Positions 14,724-19,383 of a DNA stretch of 19,383 nt are shown in pieces. The DNA lies in the NCBI GenBank assembly GCA_023430975.1, contig JAEYYB010000164.1:1-19383 (forward strand). The letters run 5' to 3'. The notes under the pieces were generated by a model. It made no database searches. It had not been told where the DNA came from and saw nothing but the letters and a program-made list of their open reading frames with translations. Numbering within the stretch: the first letter of the stretch is position 1; each line of letters starts with the position of its first letter. Origin of the DNA: Bacillota bacterium. Its GTDB lineage: Bacteria > Bacillota > Clostridia > Acetivibrionales > DSM-2933. The translations under genes were made by a program, and so were the position numbers.

Positions 14724-15467
14724 ATGTATGAGTTAAATATATGCCATCTATACCCCGATCTCTTAAACCTTTATGGGGACAGGGGAAATATTATTGCATT
14801 AAAAAGGCGTTCCGAGTGGAGGGGAATAAAGATAACCGTTTCAAACGTAACACTCGGAGACAACTTTATTCCTGAAAACTATGATATCATTTTTTTAGGA
14901 GGAGGCCAGGATTACGAACAAACAATAATTCAAGATGATCTATTAAAGAAAAAAGGCACAGAGATTAAAAATGCCATCATGAACGATAAGATATTTCTAT
15001 GCATTTGCGGAGGATACCAGCTTCTGGGCAAGTACTACAAGACCTGGGACGGCAAGGAAATAGAATTTTTAGGAATTCTTGATCTTTGGACAGTAGGAGG
15101 CCAGAAGAGAATGATAGGCAACATAGCCTTTGAATGCGATTTTTTAAAAAGTGAATCATGTGACGGAAAGGTAATCGGCTTTGAAAACCACTCAGGCAGG
15201 ACCTACCTTGGCGTTGATGTAAAGCCATTAGGAAGGGTCCTTAGAGGAAATGGAAATAATGGAGAAGACGATTGTGAGGGTGCCTTATATAAGAATGTTC
15301 ACTGCTCCTACTCTCATGGAAGCTTGCTTCCTAAAAACCCTGCGTTTACCGATCACCTTTTGACCCTTGCTCTAAAGCAAAAGTACAAGGACTTTGTTTC
15401 CTTGCAGCCTTTAGACGATGTTATTGAATTTCGTGCCCATGATTCCATGTTAAAAAGAATACTATAA
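14724..15467 (+). CDS. gatD: Lipid II isoglutaminyl synthase glutaminase subunit GatD
   Basis: A class I glutamine amidotransferase (cobyric-acid-synthase-like) that releases ammonia for MurT. The 247 residues begin YELNICHLYPDLLNLYGDRGN, a family signature. They contain the oxyanion region FLGGGQDYEQ (57-66), the nucleophile elbow LCICGGYQLLG with catalytic Cys95, GGQKRMIGN (125-133), GFENHSGRTYLG (152-163) and the catalytic His198 in YSHGSLLPKNP. The length is normal. The start ATG follows AAAGGA, with spacing at the long end. It lies 94 bases after murT, and the two proteins act as one complex. A long palindromic element begins five bases past the stop codon. Confidence 0.95.
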   Translation: MYELNICHLYPDLLNLYGDRGNIIALKRRSEWRGIKITVSNVTLGDNFIPENYDIIFLGGGQDYEQTIIQDDLLKKKGTEIKNAIMNDKIFLCICGGYQLLGKYYKTWDGKEIEFLGILDLWTVGGQKRMIGNIAFECDFLKSESCDGKVIGFENHSGRTYLGVDVKPLGRVLRGNGNNGEDDCEGALYKNVHCSYSHGSLLPKNPAFTDHLLTLALKQKYKDFVSLQPLDDVIEFRAHDSMLKRIL

Positions 15468-15471
15468 TTTA

Positions 15472-15571
15472 AGGCATGATTGAAATATTACTTACCGTTT
15501 TGAGCATGTGTTCACGAGTTAAGTTAACACGAAAGCGAAATTATACGGGAAGTAATATTTGGAGCATGCCT
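15472..15571. repeat. Family 2 palindromic element, copy E
   Basis: A 100-nt near-palindrome. AGGCATG (15472-15478) pairs with CATGCCT (15565-15571). AAATATTACTTACCGT (15483-15498) pairs with 15545-15560 at 15 of 16 positions. A central GTGTT/AACAC hairpin is nested inside. The element fills most of the gap between gatD and the LtaS-like gene, and a T run follows about 11 bases later, so partial termination is possible. The reverse complement matches the decayed element at 13079-13163. No tRNA or known riboswitch pattern is seen. Confidence 0.75.
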
Positions 15572-15600
15572 ATACTTAATATTTTTTAGGAGGTAGTTAA

Positions 15601-17484
15601 ATGGAAGTACCCAGTGTTAAATCAAATACAATACAAAATTTAATTAAAAAGCCCTTTATTGAAGTACTACTAATGCTTGCAGTTTTTGGGGGGATTTTTC
15701 TTAAGCTGATTTATTTTCAATTTATAACACATATTAACGGCAGGCCTGTTTTAGGTTCCAGCAATTTATCCATGCTGGTATCTTCAATTGCTGCTATTTT
15801 CTTGATATTCTCTCTGGTTTTTCTCCTTTCAGGAAAAAGAACCTTCGGTGTACTTATAATTATTGATGTTGTCCTTACCATATTATTTGTTGCTGATATA
15901 TTATATATACGTTACTATACAACGGCTATAACAGTTCCTGTACTTCTTGCACTTAAATTTCTTGATTCTGTTGAAGGAAGCGTTATGAGTCTTTTCAGCA
16001 AGAAAGACATATTTCTCTTTCTTGATTTTCCATTCCTCATAGCCCTTCTGTTCCTTTTTAAACAAAGAATTCACTTAAAAGCAAACTTCACAAAAAGACT
16101 GATACTATTTGCAGTGGTTCTTGTCTTATCAATACCTGCAATGCTTATATCCTTTAATAAATCAGACCTTAAAAATGGAGTATTTGATAACAACCAAATC
16201 ATTAAGAATATGGGAATACTCTATTTTCATGCCAATGACATATTCCATTTTGTAAAGGATGATCTTTTACAAAGCAAAACCATGACTGCTGAAGAAAAGA
16301 AACAGATGGAAGACTTCTACAAAAACAAGCAGGCCTTAGGTGATAAGTTTAAGGGAGTTGCAAAGGACAAGAATCTTCTCATAGTTCAGGTAGAGTCGCT
16401 CCAAGGTTTTGCAATGAATAAAACCATAAACGGTAAAGAAGTAACACCAAACTTAGACAAACTGGCAAAGGAAAACTTCTATTTCGACAATTACTATTAC
16501 CAGGTTAAGGGTGGTAATACTTCAGATGCTGAGTTTCTTACCAATACTTCCCTGTACCCCATTAATGAGGGAGCAGTATTTTTAAGGTATCCAACCAACG
16601 TATATAATACACTTCCAAAGGCACTCAAAGAAAGAGGCTACACTACCTCATCCTTCCATGCTTACAATCCAAGCTTTTGGAATAGGTCTATCATGTACCA
16701 AAGTCTTGGCATCCAGAATTTTATAAGCTATGAAGACTTTAATCTGGATGAATTTGCCGGATGGGGCGGGTATGCATTAAGCGATGAGTCCTTTTTCAGA
16801 CAGTCCCTGGAGAAAATGGATACAACAAAACCTTTCTGCAGCATGCTCATAACGCTGTCAAGCCACCACCCATATGATTATTTTGGCGAAAAGTCCAACA
16901 TTGATGTAAAGCCATATGAGAATACAGTGCTCGGTAACTATTTAGGTGCTATAAATTATGTGGACAGTTGTATTGGAAAGCTTATAGAAGATCTTAAAAA
17001 ACGCAATTTATATGACAATACAGTTGTAGTAATCTATGGTGACCATTATGCATTGCCAAAGACCCAAGCAAGCGATCTTTACAAGCTTGAAAACGTTGAG
17101 CCAAATAACTTCAACTGGCTGAAGCTTCAAAAAGTTCCTCTTATAATACACATTCCAGGTATAGAGGGAGGCCAAACCATAAGTACTACATCTGCTCAGG
17201 TTGATTTGCTGCCTACCATAGCAAACTTAATGGATATTGATTTTCCATATGCAATGGGTCAGGACATGTTCAACAAAAAGGATGGATTTGCTCTTTTAAG
17301 AGATTATTCTGTTGTAACCGACAAATATCTCTATGACGCATCTGAAAGCAAAGTATATAACATAAAAGACGGAAGCCTTTTAAATAAGGATGAATACAAG
17401 GATGAAATTGAAAAAATAATGCAATTTGGAAAGTTGTCAGATTTAATGATAAGAAAAAATGCCTTTAAGTCGGTAAAGAAGTAA
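15601..17484 (+). CDS. ltaS: LtaS-type polyglycerolphosphate (lipoteichoic acid) synthase
   Basis: A membrane enzyme of the alkaline phosphatase/sulfatase superfamily that would transfer glycerol phosphate from phosphatidylglycerol onto a glycolipid or growing chain outside the cell. The 627 residues have five predicted membrane helices (about 20-40, 57-77, 83-103, 138-154, 166-184), then a linker and an extracellular sulfatase domain from about 257. The expected active-site parts are visible: IVQVESLQG (metal-binding Glu265), GGNTSDAEF (catalytic Thr307), HAYNPSFWNR (353-362), SSHHPY (420-425) and YGDHYALP (Asp481, His482). The ATG follows AGGAGG by seven bases. It lies 133 bases past gatD with element E between. 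Whether it makes lipoteichoic acid, a primase product or another phosphoglycerol modification cannot be told from sequence alone. Confidence 0.9.
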   Translation: MEVPSVKSNTIQNLIKKPFIEVLLMLAVFGGIFLKLIYFQFITHINGRPVLGSSNLSMLVSSIAAIFLIFSLVFLLSGKRTFGVLIIIDVVLTILFVADILYIRYYTTAITVPVLLALKFLDSVEGSVMSLFSKKDIFLFLDFPFLIALLFLFKQRIHLKANFTKRLILFAVVLVLSIPAMLISFNKSDLKNGVFDNNQIIKNMGILYFHANDIFHFVKDDLLQSKTMTAEEKKQMEDFYKNKQALGDKFKGVAKDKNLLIVQVESLQGFAMNKTINGKEVTPNLDKLAKENFYFDNYYYQVKGGNTSDAEFLTNTSLYPINEGAVFLRYPTNVYNTLPKALKERGYTTSSFHAYNPSFWNRSIMYQSLGIQNFISYEDFNLDEFAGWGGYALSDESFFRQSLEKMDTTKPFCSMLITLSSHHPYDYFGEKSNIDVKPYENTVLGNYLGAINYVDSCIGKLIEDLKKRNLYDNTVVVIYGDHYALPKTQASDLYKLENVEPNNFNWLKLQKVPLIIHIPGIEGGQTISTTSAQVDLLPTIANLMDIDFPYAMGQDMFNKKDGFALLRDYSVVTDKYLYDASESKVYNIKDGSLLNKDEYKDEIEKIMQFGKLSDLMIRKNAFKSVKK

Positions 17485-17505
17485 TACTTTAAGCCTCTAA
17501 AAACC

Positions 17506-17548
17506 AGGGGGTGCAAGGCTATAAGATAGTCTTGCTCCCTCATTTTAT
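17506..17548 (+). terminator. Probable rho-independent terminator after the LtaS-like gene
   Basis: GGGGGTGCAAGGCTAT (17507-17522) pairs imperfectly, with wobble pairs, with ATAGTCTTGCTCCCT (17526-17540) around a 3-nt loop, and is followed by CATTTTATG. It begins 22 bases past the stop. The T run is short, so efficiency is uncertain. Confidence 0.6.
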
Positions 17549-17585
17549 GTGCAAAAAATGATAATTTTCAGGTATCATATCGCTA

Positions 17586-17717
17586 TTATTTCGGAAGTTC
17601 ACTGTTACTTATTTCAAACTCCGCATGGTCTCCTTATGGATGCCCTACATGTACGCTTATTCCTACCCCATCTTTCGTCAGGTAGCCATAGATTTCACCA
17701 TTACCTGGAATTATAAT
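17586..17717 (-). pseudogene. Possible remnant of a protein-coding gene
   Basis: The minus strand has 27 sense codons, a TAA (17634-17636) and 15 more sense codons in the same frame before the next stop. The peptide looks protein-like: PGNGEIYGYLTKDGVGISV, HVGHP, stop, GDHAEFEISNSELPK. There is no start codon or ribosome site, and a TGA lies directly upstream. I do not recognise the family. It may be the decayed C-terminal end of a gene displaced by rearrangement, or simply a chance open stretch. Confidence 0.25.
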
Positions 17718-17722
17718 TCACT

Positions 17723-19183
17723 TTAATAAATTTTTTCATATACAACGAAATTGTTATCTTCATAAGACTTTTTATAGCTCATATCTTCGCTTAAAAAAAC
17801 GTACAGCGGATCATTTTTCGACATGAGAAAATGAGTAAATTTATACTTTTCTATAAACTTTCTATAATACATACTGCCCTTCCTCATATTAAGAAAATCT
17901 ATAATTATATCATCCTTCTTATTGAATGACTTTAGAAATATTTCAGCCCTTGAATCGATAAAAGCTTTAAGTCCTGCAAATTCAATGTACCCGCCTGTAT
18001 TAAAATCATTATATAATCTCATTTCGCCTGTCCTGACATTTTCCTTGATAAAATCAACAGCTCCAATAGGCCTGAATTCATTCATTTTGTTAGTATAATC
18101 ATATTTTTTTAAGACCACTGTAATTATGAGTATCCCAACAATTGCAGCTAAAATAATATGTTTTAGCCTGCTATTTACCCCTTCTACCGGAGGCAACCTG
18201 ATATCCTTCAAATAGTATGCTAAAAACGGAAGGCCGCACGCCAAAAACAATGCAAAGCTTCTTACTGACGAAAGACCCATATACATTGTTCCTATAGTCA
18301 AAAGCACATATCTAAGCCTGGTTTTACCTCTTACTATTATATGAAGTAATATGAATACAAGTAAAACCACAAATATTATAATACCAAGGATACTTTTAAA
18401 ATCCGGTGATTGCATCTCACTAATACTATCGCTTACCATCTTATTACCATATGAATATACCACATAAATCATGTTCCTGATGCCGTATGGGTTAATAAAA
18501 CCCACTGCAAAAGAAGTCAGAAATACTGCAATAAAAGGGATAATCCTATAGCCCTGCCCTTTAATTATCAATAGCTTAAAACCTATACCGTCGATTATAT
18601 ATGGAACCATTATCAAAAATAGGAATATCCACATTGCTGAATGCATATTAACCAGTATTACTGAAAGAACCGGTATAAAAAACAAAGGATGCTGCTTTTT
18701 ACTTTTAATATGCAGTTCAAGTACATATATAATTAGAATAAAAATCAGTATTGAAAATATTTGCGGCCTCGGTACCATATAAAAGCTCAAAAATATACAT
18801 GAGTAAAGAGAAACCCCCATTGAGACTAGTCTATTACTATCACTTAACAGCATTGCGAGTTTATATATTACCATTGATATAATGATGTATATTAAAATAC
18901 CTAGTATATGAATACCGATATCACCAAATAAGCTGTATATATTGTAAAAAAGAATTTCAGTCAGCCATTGCTGTGCATTAAACACAAGTCCTTCATGAAT
19001 TGTAAAGCTTTCTGTATGTGGTAAGCCGTTTTCCATCATGTACTTGCCTATGTTGATAAGCCAGTACGTATCATTTTGCATAGCCGGTACATAAAGTATA
19101 AGGCACGAGAGCAAAAACAATACACCAATGTATATAGTTTCAATTATTGATTTTCGAGGCACGGCACTTGTCTGCGTATCCAT
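17723..19183 (-). CDS. Polytopic membrane protein resembling GT-C glycosyltransferases
   Basis: A 486-residue integral membrane protein with about ten hydrophobic spans. The first outer loop carries D-T-Y-W-LINIGKYMMENGLPHTESFT and then NAQQWLTEILF. This is the pattern of large families of uncharacterised GT-C-fold proteins, in which an early acidic residue would be catalytic and the donor is usually a polyprenyl-linked sugar. The C-terminal part has YNDFNTGGYIEFAGLKAFIDSRAEIF, also common in that group. The sugar, acceptor and activity are unknown, and the assignment rests on remembered pattern, not alignment. The ATG at 19181-19183 is chosen because AGAAGGTG lies a few bases upstream; the frame runs back to a TTG at 19210 with no better site. 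It converges on the LtaS-like gene and lies downstream of a gene leaving the window. Confidence 0.7.
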   Translation of the reverse strand: MDTQTSAVPRKSIIETIYIGVLFLLSCLILYVPAMQNDTYWLINIGKYMMENGLPHTESFTIHEGLVFNAQQWLTEILFYNIYSLFGDIGIHILGILIYIIISMVIYKLAMLLSDSNRLVSMGVSLYSCIFLSFYMVPRPQIFSILIFILIIYVLELHIKSKKQHPLFFIPVLSVILVNMHSAMWIFLFLIMVPYIIDGIGFKLLIIKGQGYRIIPFIAVFLTSFAVGFINPYGIRNMIYVVYSYGNKMVSDSISEMQSPDFKSILGIIIFVVLLVFILLHIIVRGKTRLRYVLLTIGTMYMGLSSVRSFALFLACGLPFLAYYLKDIRLPPVEGVNSRLKHIILAAIVGILIITVVLKKYDYTNKMNEFRPIGAVDFIKENVRTGEMRLYNDFNTGGYIEFAGLKAFIDSRAEIFLKSFNKKDDIIIDFLNMRKGSMYYRKFIEKYKFTHFLMSKNDPLYVFLSEDMSYKKSYEDNNFVVYEKIY

Positions 19184-19222
19184 TATAAACACCTTCTTAT
19201 AAGCTTCCAATCTTAAACTATA

Positions 19223-19257
19223 GATACCGAACTTAAATAACTTACAAGTTCGGTATC
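19223..19257. repeat. Perfect 12-bp inverted repeat in the leader of the membrane protein gene
   Basis: GATACCGAACTT (19223-19234) is exactly complementary to AAGTTCGGTATC (19246-19257) across an 11-nt loop. No T run follows on the minus strand, so a standard terminator is unlikely. An intercistronic processing hairpin or an operator for a dimeric protein are possible readings. Confidence 0.5.
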
Positions 19258-19286
19258 CAATGTCATCAAGCTAACGTTCCATAAAA

Positions 19287-19383
19287 TTACAGGACATCTT
19301 TCTTGTTCATGTGAAACCGTTTCTTTCTTGGAAGCTTTCTCTCGATCTTCCTGTCAGGCCGTATTGGTATCCGATTCTTAGCA
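19287..19383 (-). CDS. 3' end of a gene continuing beyond the window
   Basis: On the minus strand the frame from the window edge is open for 31 codons and ends in TAA at 19287-19289. The visible tail is very basic (RIPIRPDRKIERKLPRKKRF, then HMNKKDVL) and coding-like. It ends about 100 bases before the start of the membrane protein gene, with a perfect hairpin between, so the two could share a transcript. Too little is seen to name a family. Confidence 0.5.
   Translation of the reverse strand, partial: AKNRIPIRPDRKIERKLPRKKRFHMNKKDVL

Noticed and set aside
15472..15571. Element E as a known riboswitch before the LtaS-like gene
   Set aside because: It has no recognisable aptamer core, and an inverted relative exists in an unrelated position, which fits a dispersed repeat better.

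Overview
The window looks like chromosomal DNA of a low-GC, Gram-positive, anaerobic cellulose-degrading clostridium of the Acetivibrio/Hungateiclostridium (C. thermocellum-like) group. The evidence is the AT-rich codon use, strong AGGAGG ribosome sites, a cellulosomal GH9 cellulase ending in an X module and a dockerin, the MurT-GatD pair, the clostridial Sbp-FtsA-FtsZ order and an LTA-synthase-like sulfatase. The species is inferred, not proven.

Layout. 1-119: inverted and direct repeats that look like the end of an insertion sequence. 366-470: an unrecognised 34-residue membrane peptide with its own ribosome site and terminator. 570-2786 (-): a chemoreceptor. 3178-5802 (-): a secreted GH9-CBM3c-X-dockerin enzyme with its own promoter (6055-6083) and terminator (3001-3039). 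6170-7719 (-): a group IIC intron, inserted just past the ftsZ terminator, whose reverse transcriptase carries a large in-frame deletion. 7803-13003 (-): the downstream part of a division and cell-wall (dcw) cluster, transcribed murA' > ftsQ/divIB > sbp > ftsA > ftsZ. It is headed by a MurA lacking about its first 105 residues and by an extended -10 promoter placed directly before that fragment. 13235-17484 (+): divergent murT-gatD (lipid II glutamate amidation) followed by an LtaS-type polyglycerolphosphate synthase. 17723-19183 (-): a polytopic membrane protein resembling GT-C glycosyltransferases. 19287-19383 (-): the 3' end of a gene that continues past the window.

How it fits together. 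Apart from the cellulase and chemoreceptor, the window is mostly about building and dividing the envelope: septal ring (FtsZ, FtsA, Sbp, FtsQ), peptidoglycan precursor (MurA fragment, MurT/GatD) and anionic polymer (LtaS).

The most unusual signals lie between genes. Two families of long, near-palindromic elements of about 85-103 nt recur. Family 1 is at 3044-3146, 5930-6026 (inverted) and 10568-10665. Family 2 is at 13079-13163 and 15472-15571 (inverted). They sit in leaders, trailers and operon gaps, and in family 1 the loop is conserved as well as the stem. The truncated MurA, the internally deleted intron maturase and the type-II-like dockerin on an enzyme are the other points that most deserve checking.
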